Shown here: in pieces, positions 1-8,858 of the stretch
Position numbering within the stretch: the first letter of the stretch is position 1
How the letters are laid out: each line of letters starts with the position of its first letter
Origin: Vibrio superstes
GTDB lineage: Bacteria; Pseudomonadota; Gammaproteobacteria; Enterobacterales; Vibrionaceae
Length of the DNA stretch: 64,000 nucleotides
Assembly (NCBI RefSeq): GCF_003569005.1
Contig: NZ_BCUR01000001.1
Coordinates: 608,861-672,860, forward strand
Direction: 5' to 3'
Made by a program: the position numbers and the translations under genes
The notes under the pieces: generated by a model
The model's database searches: none
Told to the model about the DNA's origin: nothing
What the model saw: the letters and a program-made list of their open reading frames with translations, nothing else

Positions 1-206
1 TGCTGAGGCTACTTAGACCCTCGATAGAAACACTCGAGGGTGACGTGAAAGCGCGGCTTTGGCAACTCCGTCGTCTCCGAGAGCTTTTATCGGAGACCTA
101 TTCAATTGCTGAGCTACTTAGACCCCCGATAAGAGCACTCGAGGGTGACGTGAAAACGCGGCTTTGGCAAAAACACCCAGGGGTGACATGGATAAGTACA
201 GTTGCC
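1..206. repeat. End of a tandem 105-bp palindromic repeat array
   Basis: About two units of a family also present near 30.8 kb and 40.0 kb. Each unit has hairpin A (GTCTCCGA, 9-nt loop, TCGGAGAC; here 73-97) and hairpin B (ACCCTCGA, 9-nt loop, TCGAGGGT; here 17-41 and 122-146). Hairpin B recurs 105 bp later. The window opens inside a unit, so the array continues to the left. The last unit decays at about 175-206 and runs into a rel-like gene remnant. No gene is expected here; a 72-codon open frame crosses the repeats but its codons follow the repeat. Confidence 0.85.
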
Positions 207-218
207 GACCTAAGCCGT

Positions 219-311
219 TTAAATATTAGTCGTCACATACGGCAACCATGCGTTTTCGTATAACTCTTTTGACTGAAAGCGGTAACGCTTGATTTGCGAG
301 CGTTCGATATT
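219..311 (-). pseudogene. 3' remnant of a rel-like (RelA/SpoT-domain) gene
   Basis: Read on the minus strand, these bases encode about 30 residues ending in a stop that match the C-terminus of the intact RelA/SpoT-domain protein at 40300-41076: both contain SQIKRYRFQSKELY and AWLPYVTTNI. The similarity begins abruptly three bases beyond the batD stop, so the rest of the gene is absent. In both loci the copy is followed at its 3' side by the same 105-bp repeat family, which suggests that gene end and repeat were copied, or recombined, together. It is too short to be functional. Confidence 0.8.
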
Positions 312-314
312 GAA

Positions 315-1436
315 CTACAAAGAAAGGTACAGTTTAAGCCTTTGCCATTTGCTCACTTCCTTGTTTTGCTTAAATTGGCATTCAAGTGAATCTTTCACCA
401 AGGCTTGATCCCGACTTATCTCTACAAGGCGCGTCGCAGAGGTATTCGATGATTTGTTATCCGCCTTTGAATAGCAACTATTAAGCCAACTTGGACCTGC
501 GCCAAACAGCATCTCTTTTTGGCTCAAGATAAACGCCCAACATTTCGTCAGCGCAATTCGAATCATCCACAATAAGAACACCCCACCAGTAATGGTAATC
601 ACCCACCAAAGGAGCTTGTGGTAGTCAATGCCACCTGCATCAAGGTTGACCGCCTTGGCTGTCCACTCTTCTGCTTGTTTTTGCTGTGGATTCCACCAAG
701 TTAGCTGTTCACCGCCTAAGCTATATTGACCAGGTTTATCTATGCTGTAACTGACAGTCTGAACCAAGGTCGTAGTGTGGTTACCTCGCAAGTAATCTGA
801 TGTCACCTGTGGCTCCATCAAAGACACGCTGACACCTTCAGGTGCCGAAGGCGCAAAATCCGGCATCATAAAGGTTGATGTATTATCCGCTTTGATCGTA
901 ATCCTTCTTTGGACGATATCCCCTTTTCGAAAATGTTGTGCAAGCTTTGCACCATCGAGACCCCAATCATCTTCAATGCTAACCTTGTCAGAAACCAAGT
1001 AACCCGACTCACCCTTCAAGGCGGCGGGCGATTTCACCATGATAGCCACAGGGTCAGTTTTAAGCTGTGTTTTTACCACTTGTAACTCATCGTCGACCGT
1101 TGAAAGAGTGACAGTCATCGAAGGTATGAGATACACACCTTCTTTGTTTGGATAAACCTGTATCGACCAACGCTGGCTTGCCACCTTTTCTCCATCAATA
1201 TAAGAAAACCCTGACACCACCGATGTTTTCTCTTGTTTCACCATAGCGTTAGAAATGTAGGGAGCCGAAAATTCAGGGCTGTCCATAAAGTATTGATTAG
1301 TAGCGGCCAAGAACTCGAGGTTAACTTGTTCTCCTGGTGCAACATTGTGCTTATCGACCGAAAATACTAACTGAGGAGCGGCAACCGCCTGTAGCGATGC
1401 CAGCATCAATAAAAAGAGTGTGACCAGCCTTTTCAT
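315..1436 (-). CDS. batD: BatD-like exported membrane protein
   Basis: 373-residue protein with a signal peptide (residues 1-19, cut near AVA-A), an extracytoplasmic beta-rich region of the BatD (oxygen tolerance) type, one membrane segment at about 276-296 and a cytoplasmic tail of about 75 residues. BatD proteins are thought to work with the VWA proteins BatA and BatB at the inner membrane; the molecular role is not settled. It is the last gene of the moxR-bat operon and overlaps the upstream TPR/VWA gene by 4 bp (ATGA). Immediately downstream lies a foreign-looking rel-like remnant and repeat array, so the operon's native 3' flank may have been replaced. Confidence 0.85.
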   Translation of the reverse strand: MKRLVTLFLLMLASLQAVAAPQLVFSVDKHNVAPGEQVNLEFLAATNQYFMDSPEFSAPYISNAMVKQEKTSVVSGFSYIDGEKVASQRWSIQVYPNKEGVYLIPSMTVTLSTVDDELQVVKTQLKTDPVAIMVKSPAALKGESGYLVSDKVSIEDDWGLDGAKLAQHFRKGDIVQRRITIKADNTSTFMMPDFAPSAPEGVSVSLMEPQVTSDYLRGNHTTTLVQTVSYSIDKPGQYSLGGEQLTWWNPQQKQAEEWTAKAVNLDAGGIDYHKLLWWVITITGGVFLLWMIRIALTKCWAFILSQKEMLFGAGPSWLNSCYSKADNKSSNTSATRLVEISRDQALVKDSLECQFKQNKEVSKWQRLKLYLSL

Positions 1437-2959
1437 AGGTTCATCTCCCGATTGTATTCACTTAGGAATTTTCGTCTGACAAAGTCCTTAGGATCCAAAC
1501 TAATATCGCGTAGCCACTTGTCTGTCGCGGCATCGCTGGTCAACACATCGGCAGCCTTAAGTTTCGAGTGAGGGATCTGTCCAAACGATTTTCGTTTCGC
1601 TCCATCAGATATCTCATTCACATCCTTAGGTGGTGGCGCAGCGTCTTTTGACGGCGGATGTGAGTCATGCTGATTCTCGCTGAGCTTCTTCATTTCTAAC
1701 AAGATAGCATTCACCAACTTCAAGTTATGCTCTGCTTTCTGGTTACTAGGTTGAACTTTCAGAAGAGCAACATACAGTTGTTGTGCTGTTTTATAGCGCC
1801 CATCTTGAGCTGCCGCATTTCCCATATTGAAAATGGCGGTTTCGTCACCCGTCTTAGCAAACTCTTTCTGAGCGCACTTAAAATCCTCTTGGTAATAACA
1901 GGCCACCGCTTTCCAGTTGGGGTCTTCAAACTGCTCTTCTGCCTGCTCGTATTTACCCATATACATCAAGGCCATCCCCTGCTGATCCTTGGTCAAGAAC
2001 CAATCCGTCACTCCTGCCTCTGAGCTCTGGCTGTATGGCATCAACAACAAGAGACACAAAGACCACTGCAAGGTCCATCCCTTACGAAACCACAAGGCAA
2101 CAAAGATAGCGCCAATGATGATTAACCAGTGGGATTCATCTTGCCAGTGAGTGCTTTCAGAACCTCCAGCTTGGGTATTCAGAAAGTATTGCTGCAAAGC
2201 ATCATCACTAATCCCCATGCTCACACCGTCAAAACTAGGGATATAGAGGTCTTTACCTACTTGTTTACCTAGATCATTTAAATACAAGGTGGCAGCTGTA
2301 ATTTGGTGTTCTTGTATAAAACCTGCCAAAGCCTGTTGCCCAGAAGAAACACCATCGGTCACCAGCAGCAAGCTCGAACTGTCGAGTTTCAGGCCTTTGG
2401 TCATGCTTAATCGCTCAACTAAAGACGACAACTCTCCTCCGTCTTCAGGCATCACACCCGGCTCTAGATACGACAAATAAAGAGACAATAAATCTTGATC
2501 TTCCGAAGGCGGTAACAGTATGTGGCTAGATCCTGCCAGTGCAACTATCGCAATGGGACGATTGATCCCAGACGTTAGTAGGTTTTTCACAACAAGTTGA
2601 GCCTTCATATTGCGGCTAGGAAGCACATCGGTTTTATTCATCGATGATGATTCATCCATCACTATATATAGCGGTGGATTATCCTCAGGTGACGTATCTG
2701 ATACTCTCCATACAGGCTTTGCCAAAACACCGATAACAATAAGGACAACCACAGTGACTGCCACTATCGGCCCATAGCCCTGCTTCTTATTTGGCTTATC
2801 AACAAGCTCAGCTAACAAGTGAGGAGCAATGGCCTTAGTCGGTGCCAATAAACGACTGCGTCGTTTATACAGCAAATAACCAATCAAGATGATCAAGGGG
2901 ATCACTAGAGCAAAATAATTGGGTTCTAGGAAATGGAATGTCTTTAAGAAATTAAGCAT
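1433..2959 (-). CDS. batB: VWA-TPR membrane protein (BatB-BatC fusion type)
   Basis: From the ATG at 2959 (508 residues): an N-terminal membrane segment at about 16-30, a second at 64-80, then a von Willebrand A domain whose MIDAS motif is intact (D102-E-S-S-S), a further membrane stretch, and a C-terminal part with tetratricopeptide-like repeats (GMALMYMGKYEQAEEQF, FNMGNAAAQDGRYKTAQ) and a charged tail. BatB and BatC are separate in some bacteria and fused in others; this is the fused form. A longer frame starts at 2989, but the ATG at 2959 has GAGG about 7 nt upstream and overlaps the batA stop by 8 bp, as usual in this operon. Likely a metal-dependent protein-binding platform for the MoxR ATPase. 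Confidence 0.85.
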   Translation of the reverse strand: MLNFLKTFHFLEPNYFALVIPLIILIGYLLYKRRSRLLAPTKAIAPHLLAELVDKPNKKQGYGPIVAVTVVVLIVIGVLAKPVWRVSDTSPEDNPPLYIVMDESSSMNKTDVLPSRNMKAQLVVKNLLTSGINRPIAIVALAGSSHILLPPSEDQDLLSLYLSYLEPGVMPEDGGELSSLVERLSMTKGLKLDSSSLLLVTDGVSSGQQALAGFIQEHQITAATLYLNDLGKQVGKDLYIPSFDGVSMGISDDALQQYFLNTQAGGSESTHWQDESHWLIIIGAIFVALWFRKGWTLQWSLCLLLLMPYSQSSEAGVTDWFLTKDQQGMALMYMGKYEQAEEQFEDPNWKAVACYYQEDFKCAQKEFAKTGDETAIFNMGNAAAQDGRYKTAQQLYVALLKVQPSNQKAEHNLKLVNAILLEMKKLSENQHDSHPPSKDAAPPPKDVNEISDGAKRKSFGQIPHSKLKAADVLTSDAATDKWLRDISLDPKDFVRRKFLSEYNREMNL

Positions 2960-3941
2960 TTGAACGCCTCGCCTTCCATTCATACACACTCAAGCCAAAC
3001 CACATGACAAAGTAGTAACCAATGAGGGTCATTAGGATGTATGGATAGAGATAGATATACGGTTGATAGCTGCTTTGTTGATAGTGGCTTTGTTCTATCT
3101 GATTAATCTGAACCAGAACAGCATCCAATGCGCCCTTATTCATTGCGAGAAAACTCTTACCGCCAGTCAATGCAGAGACTTGTTTTAAGGTATCGACATC
3201 AACCTTGGCATTATCATCTTGGGTTGCAGGGTTACCCATAGCAATCGTATAGATCTTCACATCGCGGGTTTTCGCGACTTTTGCCGCCTCAATCGGTGGT
3301 AATTGACTCGATGTATCACTCCCATCGGTCACCAGAATCAACACTTTTTGTGGTGCAGAAGAGCCATCGAACGCGCGAATACTCAAACCAATCGCATCAC
3401 CGATAGCGGTGGCAGGCCCTGCAATCTCTGTAGATAGGCTCTCAACAACTTGTGTCCACGTAGAGGGTTGATCGGTAAAGGGGACTTGTAGGTAAGCCCC
3501 CGTTCCAAACGCAATCAAGCCCAAACGATCGCCCTCTCGGTTGGCAGCAAACTTCTGCATTAGCCCTTGAAGAGCCTCCCAACGAGACGATAGCTGACCA
3601 TTCTCTATTGGAAAGTCTTCTTTATTCATTGATTTAGAAAGGTCTAGAGCAACCATTAGGTCGCGTGCGGTCTTTTGTTGCACAACCTTGTTCCCTAATA
3701 ACACAGGCTGCGCCGCACATAGCACCAATACACACCAAGCCACAATCAAAGAAGCCTTTTGGATCTTATTACTGCGTGGCACAAAGCTACTCTTTTGCGC
3801 TTGTTTGCCTGTGGTGTTCACAATCTTTTGGAAAAATGAGGCTCGTACAGCAATATCACTTTGACGATAAGCGGGCAGACCAAAATAAACAACGGGAGCG
3901 AGCAAACCTAACAACAGCCACCATGGCGATAACAGTGTCAT
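2952..3941 (-). CDS. batA: BatA-like VWA domain membrane protein
   Basis: From the ATG at 3941 (329 residues): short N-terminal hydrophobic hairpin (about 5-22 and 62-82), a VWA domain with MIDAS D100-L-S-K-S and a later VTDGSDTSS segment, and a C-terminal membrane helix (about 300-318). This is the aerotolerance BatA layout, with the VWA domain between membrane anchors. The chosen start overlaps the stop of the DUF4381 gene by 4 bp (ATGA); the upstream in-frame alternative at 3980 would overlap it by 43 bp. In characterised MoxR-VWA pairs the ATPase remodels or activates a client with the VWA protein as adaptor; the client here is unknown. Confidence 0.87.
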   Translation of the reverse strand: MTLLSPWWLLLGLLAPVVYFGLPAYRQSDIAVRASFFQKIVNTTGKQAQKSSFVPRSNKIQKASLIVAWCVLVLCAAQPVLLGNKVVQQKTARDLMVALDLSKSMNKEDFPIENGQLSSRWEALQGLMQKFAANREGDRLGLIAFGTGAYLQVPFTDQPSTWTQVVESLSTEIAGPATAIGDAIGLSIRAFDGSSAPQKVLILVTDGSDTSSQLPPIEAAKVAKTRDVKIYTIAMGNPATQDDNAKVDVDTLKQVSALTGGKSFLAMNKGALDAVLVQINQIEQSHYQQSSYQPYIYLYPYILMTLIGYYFVMWFGLSVYEWKARRSNA

Positions 3942-4453
3942 AGTGAAACCCTCTTCTGTGGCATGTGTTTTTCGATCCACTGGACTGCGGCCTCAACAGA
4001 TGACAGGTTGAGTTTGTTGTTATTCTCCCAGACATCAGGTGATTGATAGGTTACCGCCTCAAGATGTTGCTGGATATCAGCCGTGAACAAGACAGACTCC
4101 GCGGAGAGATTAAGAAAATCAAACCACTCTTCGCCAGTTAATCCGCCAATGGCCAAGTCTGGGTAAGCCTGGTTAGCAACCTGGCGTAATTGGCTTGGAA
4201 CCAAGGCAATTGCGTCATCTGCAGACGAAGCACTAAGGTTTTTGACCGCTGCTCGTCGATAAGCATTGATATTCCATCGATGAACCTGCCACCAAACAAC
4301 CAAGGCGACTGAGGCTAAAATCACAATCAAAGCTGCCCAAGCCCCGAACGTTTGGGGTTTAAAAGATACCGCTTGAGGCAACATAATGTCATTGAAGCCC
4401 TTGAGCAGATAATTGCCAAATATCTGAGGTTTAGGTAAGTCTGGAGTAAACAT
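3938..4453 (-). CDS. DUF4381 membrane protein of the moxR-bat operon
   Basis: 171 residues with one strong membrane segment at about 38-56 (AALIVILASVALVVWW) followed by a soluble, probably cytoplasmic, alpha-helical domain. The length, single anchor and position between DUF58 and BatA genes match DUF4381 proteins, a regular but uncharacterised member of MoxR-Bat operons. It overlaps DUF58 upstream (TAATG) and batA downstream (ATGA), so translation is probably coupled. The first 35 residues include FGNYLLKGFNDI, which may be a peripheral helix. Confidence 0.8.
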   Translation of the reverse strand: MFTPDLPKPQIFGNYLLKGFNDIMLPQAVSFKPQTFGAWAALIVILASVALVVWWQVHRWNINAYRRAAVKNLSASSADDAIALVPSQLRQVANQAYPDLAIGGLTGEEWFDFLNLSAESVLFTADIQQHLEAVTYQSPDVWENNNKLNLSSVEAAVQWIEKHMPQKRVSL

Positions 4454-5379
4454 TATCTATTCCCCTTTAAAAGTTGGCTCAACTGAAGGTATGGCTCATC
4501 CACCGTATTAAAGTCACCAAAAGGTAAACCTGATTGATGGATGGCTTTGTGTATGGAAGCGAGCTGATCAGAAGTCGCTGCTTGGTAGCGTTGTATGTCT
4601 TTTGGGTCGTTATCGAGCTTTATCTGTCGATAGCCGTCACTGATCACCAGATCTGTGGCTGTTTGATAATCCAGCTCTAATAGATCGGTGACCAGTAACA
4701 CTATGACGTTGTGTTTCATTGATAGGCGCTTGAGCAGCGATATATCACTCTCAATTAGTTCCAAGCCATCAATCACCAAGACCAAGGTGCCACTGCTTCC
4801 AAGCATGTGTAGATTTTCAGACAAGATGTCTTGAAACTGAGACTGCTCACGTGAAGTCTCTGGAAGGGTGTCACCCAATGACTGATTCACTCTAGCTATG
4901 CTAGACATGAACTGAGTGAGCTGTGAGGTCATACGTGAAGGCATTTGAGTTGCTGATTTCTGCGAACCTAGTACAACACCACCCACACGATCACCACGTA
5001 GGTGTAATAGCCAAGCCATTAGTGAGGCCATATGTGCCGCAACAACAGATTTCATATAAACCTGGCTACCAAAAAACATGTTTGGACGTTGATCACAAAC
5101 GATCAATGCCGGTCTATCGGTTTCTTGAGTAAATACCTTAACTACACGATTCTTCGCTCTAGAACTCGCCTTCCAGTCAATATTTTTAATATTGTCGCCG
5201 ACCCTAAAGGTGCGCAATTCTTCAAAACTTAAGCCTTGTCCACGAAGTTTGGAACGGTTTTGTCCAGAGAAGATACCACTAGGTCGAAACTGCCCACTAA
5301 GCGCCAATCTTTTTGCCTGGTTTTTGAAACCAAGTAGCGTAGAACTGTCTACGAAAAGCCGTGTATCTAACATAGTCAT
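4453..5379 (-). CDS. DUF58 domain protein
   Basis: About 308 residues, soluble, carrying the DUF58 signature near residues 50-70 (LRTFRVGDNIKNIDWKASSR) and a downstream VWA-like fold with FVLVIDGLEL-type strands. DUF58 proteins nearly always lie next to MoxR ATPases and are assumed to act with them. The start could be TTG at 5385, overlapping the moxR stop, or ATG at 5379, two bases after it; I prefer the ATG. Its place directly after moxR and before DUF4381 is the canonical order moxR-DUF58-DUF4381-batA-batB/C-batD. Confidence 0.85.
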   Translation of the reverse strand: MTMLDTRLFVDSSTLLGFKNQAKRLALSGQFRPSGIFSGQNRSKLRGQGLSFEELRTFRVGDNIKNIDWKASSRAKNRVVKVFTQETDRPALIVCDQRPNMFFGSQVYMKSVVAAHMASLMAWLLHLRGDRVGGVVLGSQKSATQMPSRMTSQLTQFMSSIARVNQSLGDTLPETSREQSQFQDILSENLHMLGSSGTLVLVIDGLELIESDISLLKRLSMKHNVIVLLVTDLLELDYQTATDLVISDGYRQIKLDNDPKDIQRYQAATSDQLASIHKAIHQSGLPFGDFNTVDEPYLQLSQLLKGNR

Positions 5380-5381
5380 GC

Positions 5382-6344
5382 TCAACCAATCGCTATTAAC
5401 TTTAGAATCTCATCGACAACGGTGCGGCTATCAATGGCATCGGCCATTGCATCAAAGCTTAATGTAATACGATGGCATAGAACCGCATGTACGACCGCTC
5501 TTACATCATCGGTATCCACATAGTTTTTACCTTGAATCAGCGCATATGCTCGCGCAGCTTTATCCAATGCAATGGTCGCCCTCGGGCTTGAGCCTATGCG
5601 GATCCACTGCTTCAAATCAGAATCTAGATACTGTTCAGGAGAACGAGTCGCCATGACTAGATCGACAATGTAATTCTCAATTGATGGCGATACGTACACA
5701 TCTAAAAGTAGTTTTCTAGCCTGCAATATCGACTCAGGTTCTATCTGCTCAATCGTCTCAACAATCTTTTGCTCCTGTTTCACCAGTTGCAAAATGGCCA
5801 GTTCATTATCTCGTGTTGGATAATCAACCTCGACCTTCATTAAAAATCGGTCTAATTGCGCCTCAGGTAACGGGTAAGTACCCTCTTGTTCCACTGGGTT
5901 TTGAGTAGCGAGTACAAGGAATATTTCTGGTAACGCATGGCTTGTTCCGCCAACGGTCACCTGTCTTTCCTCCATTGCTTCTAAGAGTGCAGACTGAACC
6001 TTAGGTGGAGCACGGTTGATTTCATCGGCCAATAGGATGTTGGCAAAAGCTGGCCCTTTAACAAATGACATGACTCCATCGTCGCTAAGGGATTCGTATC
6101 CCACTACGTCACTTGGCATAAGGTCCGGAGTAAACTGAACGCGGTTGAGGGTTAAATCAAGGTTTTGAGCCAGGGCTCTTACCGAACGTGTTTTAGCTGT
6201 ACCGGGCAAGCCCTCGAGCAGAACGTGTCCATCGGTCAAGAGTGCAATAAGCAGTGACTCAACAACATGTTGCTGGCCAACGACTTTTTTCGACAATGAC
6301 TCAAATAATGTTTGTATATCGTTATATACACTAGTCTCTGACAT
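5382..6344 (-). CDS. moxR: MoxR-family AAA+ ATPase
   Basis: 320 residues from the ATG at 6344, which has GAGGA 7 nt upstream; the 47 extra codons to 6485 look like 5' untranslated sequence (AT-rich, hydrophobic, no homology expected). Walker A is GLPGTAKT at 45-52, Walker B is ILLADEINRAPP, and the arginine-rich sensor region (SSPRATIALDKAARA) is present. MoxR ATPases act as chaperone-like remodelers with VWA partners, here encoded in the same operon. The promoter must lie in the 325-bp gap shared with the divergent sulfatase gene. Confidence 0.92.
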   Translation of the reverse strand: MSETSVYNDIQTLFESLSKKVVGQQHVVESLLIALLTDGHVLLEGLPGTAKTRSVRALAQNLDLTLNRVQFTPDLMPSDVVGYESLSDDGVMSFVKGPAFANILLADEINRAPPKVQSALLEAMEERQVTVGGTSHALPEIFLVLATQNPVEQEGTYPLPEAQLDRFLMKVEVDYPTRDNELAILQLVKQEQKIVETIEQIEPESILQARKLLLDVYVSPSIENYIVDLVMATRSPEQYLDSDLKQWIRIGSSPRATIALDKAARAYALIQGKNYVDTDDVRAVVHAVLCHRITLSFDAMADAIDSRTVVDEILKLIAIG

Positions 6345-6524
6345 AGCTTTATCCTCAACTTTTATTGGCTGAGATAATATGTCTTTGCTTTGAATAGATA
6401 AATTAGCCCTATGACATAGTGGATTAAATATAATTAAATCCAAGGTAAACCTAATTAGTCCATCCCCTCCTAATATACTCCACACGAATGCAAGTTTTAT
6501 TCACACCTTTATATTCCCACTCAT

Positions 6525-6564
6525 TAAATACGCCTAATCAATGATGAATGAAACTAAATCGACT
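6525..6564. promoter_or_regulatory. Shared boxes in the moxR/sulfatase divergent promoter
   Basis: The 324-bp gap 6345-6668 separates moxR (minus) from the sulfatase gene (plus). It contains TAAATACGCCTAAT at 6525-6538 and AAACTAAATCGACT at 6551-6564. The same two boxes occur in the gap before the operon at 13037 (12781-12794 with one mismatch; 12937-12950 identical), and ACTAAATCG occurs, reversed, before the maturase gene at 8755-8763. These are candidate operators for one regulator, possibly the LysR encoded at 11772. No binding evidence can be seen in sequence alone. Confidence 0.4.
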
Positions 6565-6668
6565 TTTCAATATTGCTATTTTTTAAAGCTCATTGTTTCC
6601 ATTAATATTCACCGCATAGCAAAAAGCTACACAGATTTATAACTCTATAAATATATGAGCAAATACAT

Positions 6669-8315
6669 ATGAATATACCATCGAAAAAAACATTGCTGAC
6701 CTCAGCATTGCTGGCGATGTCAGCATTGTCATCGGTAACGGCGACAGCTGCACATGCAGCTCCAAAAGCACCGACTGAAAAACCTAACATTCTTGTTATG
6801 TGGGGTGATGACATTGGTTTGTGGAACATCAGTTACTGGAACCGCGGCCTAATGGGTTACGAGACTCCGAACATCGACAGAGTCGCGAACGAAGGTGTTG
6901 CTTTCACTGACTACTACGGCGAACAATCTTGTACCGCAGGTCGAAGCGCATTCATCACAGGTCAAGACGGTCTTCGTACCGGCATGACTAAAGTAGGCCT
7001 TCCAGGCGCTCCACAAGGTATCGCTGACGATGACATGACCACAGCCGAAGCACTTAGAGATATGGGCTACATGACGGGTCAATTCGGTAAAAACCACTTA
7101 GGTGACAAAGATAAAGATTTACCAACTAATCATGGTTTTGACGAGTTCTACGGCTTCCTTTACCACTTGGATGCAATGGAAGAACCAGAACATGATTTCT
7201 ACCCTAAAGATCCTAAGTTCTTAGAGCAATATGGCCCTCGTGGCGTGATTCACTCTACAGCAGATGGTGAGATCAAAGACACGGGTCCATTGACTATCAA
7301 GCGCATGGAAACTATCGATGATGATGTCACTGCTCATGCGATGAAGTTTATGGATAAAGCACAAGCTGCGCATAAACCATTCTTTGTATGGTGGAACTCT
7401 TCGAAAATGCACTTCAAGACTCACACTAGAGCGGAAGATCGAGGCATTTCTGGTCAAGGCTTCTACAACGATGCAATGGTTGCTCACGATAGAAACGTTG
7501 GTCAACTTCTAGATTACTTGGATGACCATAACCTAACAAACAACACCATTGTTATGTACGGTACAGACAACGGTCCACACTTCAATGCGTGGCCTGATGG
7601 TGCAATCACTCCTTTCCGTGGTGAAAAAGAAACTAACTGGGAAGGCGCGTACCGCGTACCTGCTTTCGTTCGTTGGCCTGCAGGTAAATGGGATGGTGGT
7701 CGCGTACTAAATGGTATGGTTTCAGGTCTAGATTTCCTACCTACCTTTGTTGCTGCGGCAGGTAACCCTGACATCAAGGCAGAACTAGCAAAAGGCGGTT
7801 TCAAAGCAAACAATAAAGAATTCAAGATCCATCTCGATGGATACAACATGAATGATTACTTTGCTGGCCGTACTAAAGAGACTCCACGTAAGAGCATTAT
7901 GCTCTACAACGCTGATGCTCAAATCGTAGCGATGCGTTACTCACAAGATAACTACATCGGCGGCGGTGAAAACCACAGCACTGATTGGAAAATTGTGTAC
8001 GGTGAGCAACGTGCGAAAACTATGGCTCTTTGGGCTGAACCGTTCACATGGTTACGTCTACCTAAGATCTTTAACCTTCGCCAAGACCCATTTGAGCGTG
8101 CTGACCAAAACGCAAATGGTTACTGGAACTGGGAAATCGACAACGTCTTCGTATTCTACAAAGCTAATAAATTAGTTAAAGAACACTTGATGACTTACAA
8201 AGATTACCCACCATCACAACGCCCTGGTTCATTCACAATGGATGGCGCAAGTGAAATGGTTTACAAAAACTTTGGTATCGGTGCTGGCGGTTCAAAAACT
8301 CAAACTGCTAAATAA
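6669..8315 (+). CDS. Periplasmic Cys-type sulfatase (arylsulfatase family, S1)
   Basis: 548 residues. A signal peptide (1-30, ending AAHA) sends it to the periplasm. The alkaline-phosphatase-superfamily metal ligands start at W45-G-D47-D48, and the formylglycine motif is C88-T-A-G-R92, the C-x-A-x-R type whose cysteine is oxidised to formylglycine. A later FVWWNSSKMHF segment and GTDNGPHFNAW (Asp-Asn metal site) complete the active site. Family S1 sulfatases remove sulfate esters from glycans or small aryl esters; the substrate cannot be read from sequence. A radical-SAM sulfatase maturase sits two genes downstream, giving the complete enzyme-activator pair. It is divergent from the moxR-bat operon. 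Confidence 0.9.
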   Translation: MNIPSKKTLLTSALLAMSALSSVTATAAHAAPKAPTEKPNILVMWGDDIGLWNISYWNRGLMGYETPNIDRVANEGVAFTDYYGEQSCTAGRSAFITGQDGLRTGMTKVGLPGAPQGIADDDMTTAEALRDMGYMTGQFGKNHLGDKDKDLPTNHGFDEFYGFLYHLDAMEEPEHDFYPKDPKFLEQYGPRGVIHSTADGEIKDTGPLTIKRMETIDDDVTAHAMKFMDKAQAAHKPFFVWWNSSKMHFKTHTRAEDRGISGQGFYNDAMVAHDRNVGQLLDYLDDHNLTNNTIVMYGTDNGPHFNAWPDGAITPFRGEKETNWEGAYRVPAFVRWPAGKWDGGRVLNGMVSGLDFLPTFVAAAGNPDIKAELAKGGFKANNKEFKIHLDGYNMNDYFAGRTKETPRKSIMLYNADAQIVAMRYSQDNYIGGGENHSTDWKIVYGEQRAKTMALWAEPFTWLRLPKIFNLRQDPFERADQNANGYWNWEIDNVFVFYKANKLVKEHLMTYKDYPPSQRPGSFTMDGASEMVYKNFGIGAGGSKTQTAK

Positions 8316-8341
8316 GCAACACAAATATCAACTGTAAATAA

Positions 8342-8365
8342 AAGGGTGAATGCGAATTCACCCTT
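8342..8365 (+). terminator. Hairpin after the sulfatase gene
   Basis: Perfect 10-bp stem AAGGGTGAAT with loop GCGA and ATTCACCCTT, followed by a weak T-rich stretch (CATTTGTTCT). It lies between the sulfatase gene and the next small gene and could act as a partial terminator or an mRNA-stabilising stem that separates sulfatase levels from downstream genes. Confidence 0.6.
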
Positions 8366-8385
8366 CATTTGTTCTGGAGAATACT

Positions 8386-8748
8386 ATGTATAAATCCCTC
8401 TTAGTCTTGTTGATGATTTCTTCATCCTATGCACATGCAGCAATTCAAGATGACGCCAATAGCGCCCTGCTAGAAAACATTTCTCGTTTTAACCAATACG
8501 AGCAAACGGCGACTGAAATGTCGCAAGGGCAAACCAATATCGTTCCTGCAAGCGCGCAACAGAATCAAATGGTACAAGCTACGCCACAGGTCGTAACGAC
8601 ACCAACCAGAGTGTCCCCTAACCCTTCTCAAGTTGGACAAACCACTACTGGCAGCAGTTCAGTTTACGAATCAGTAAAGATATTGATCAGTAGCGGGACA
8701 TTATCAGATAAAGAAAAAATCAAACTAATCAGCATGTTGAGCTCTTAA
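8386..8748 (+). CDS. Small exported protein, Gln/Thr-rich, unknown
   Basis: 120 residues from the ATG at 8386, preceded by GGAGA 6-7 nt away; the earlier in-frame ATG at 8350 falls inside the hairpin. A signal peptide (about 1-18, SSYAHA) is followed by a low-complexity central part rich in Gln, Thr, Pro and Val (QATPQVVTTPTRVSPNP) and a helical C-terminus (LSDKEKIKLISMLSS). I do not recognise a family. It sits between a periplasmic sulfatase and its maturase and is likely co-expressed with the sulfatase, perhaps as an accessory periplasmic factor; that is inference. Confidence 0.65.
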   Translation: MYKSLLVLLMISSSYAHAAIQDDANSALLENISRFNQYEQTATEMSQGQTNIVPASAQQNQMVQATPQVVTTPTRVSPNPSQVGQTTTGSSSVYESVKILISSGTLSDKEKIKLISMLSS

Positions 8749-8754
8749 TTAGAC

Positions 8755-8763
8755 TCGATTTAG
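8755..8763. promoter_or_regulatory. ACTAAATCG box before the maturase gene
   Basis: The sequence AGACT-CGATTT-AGTCT (8751-8766) is an inverted repeat containing CGATTTAGT, the reverse complement of the ACTAAATCG box found upstream of the sulfatase and of the gene at 13037. It lies about 95 bp before the maturase start, suggesting the maturase has its own promoter under the same control. Confidence 0.35.
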
Positions 8764-8858
8764 TCTCGTTTAATTTACATCTAAGTACAGCTATTCGATT
8801 GATTGGCAATGGATGCCTTATAGTAGATTTCAACAACAAAACACTAGAAAGGTTAACT

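Noticed and set aside
1..206. Array read as integron attC sites (VCR)
   Set aside because: The core sites and lateral palindromes of Vibrio attC repeats are absent, and no integrase or cassette structure is seen.
45..263. 72-codon frame through the left repeat array
   Set aside because: Its codons are the repeat sequence and it ends inside the rel-like remnant; no ribosome binding site.
2289..2480. Plus-strand frame inside the batB/C gene
   Set aside because: Shadow of the minus-strand gene; the product lacks any plausible motif.
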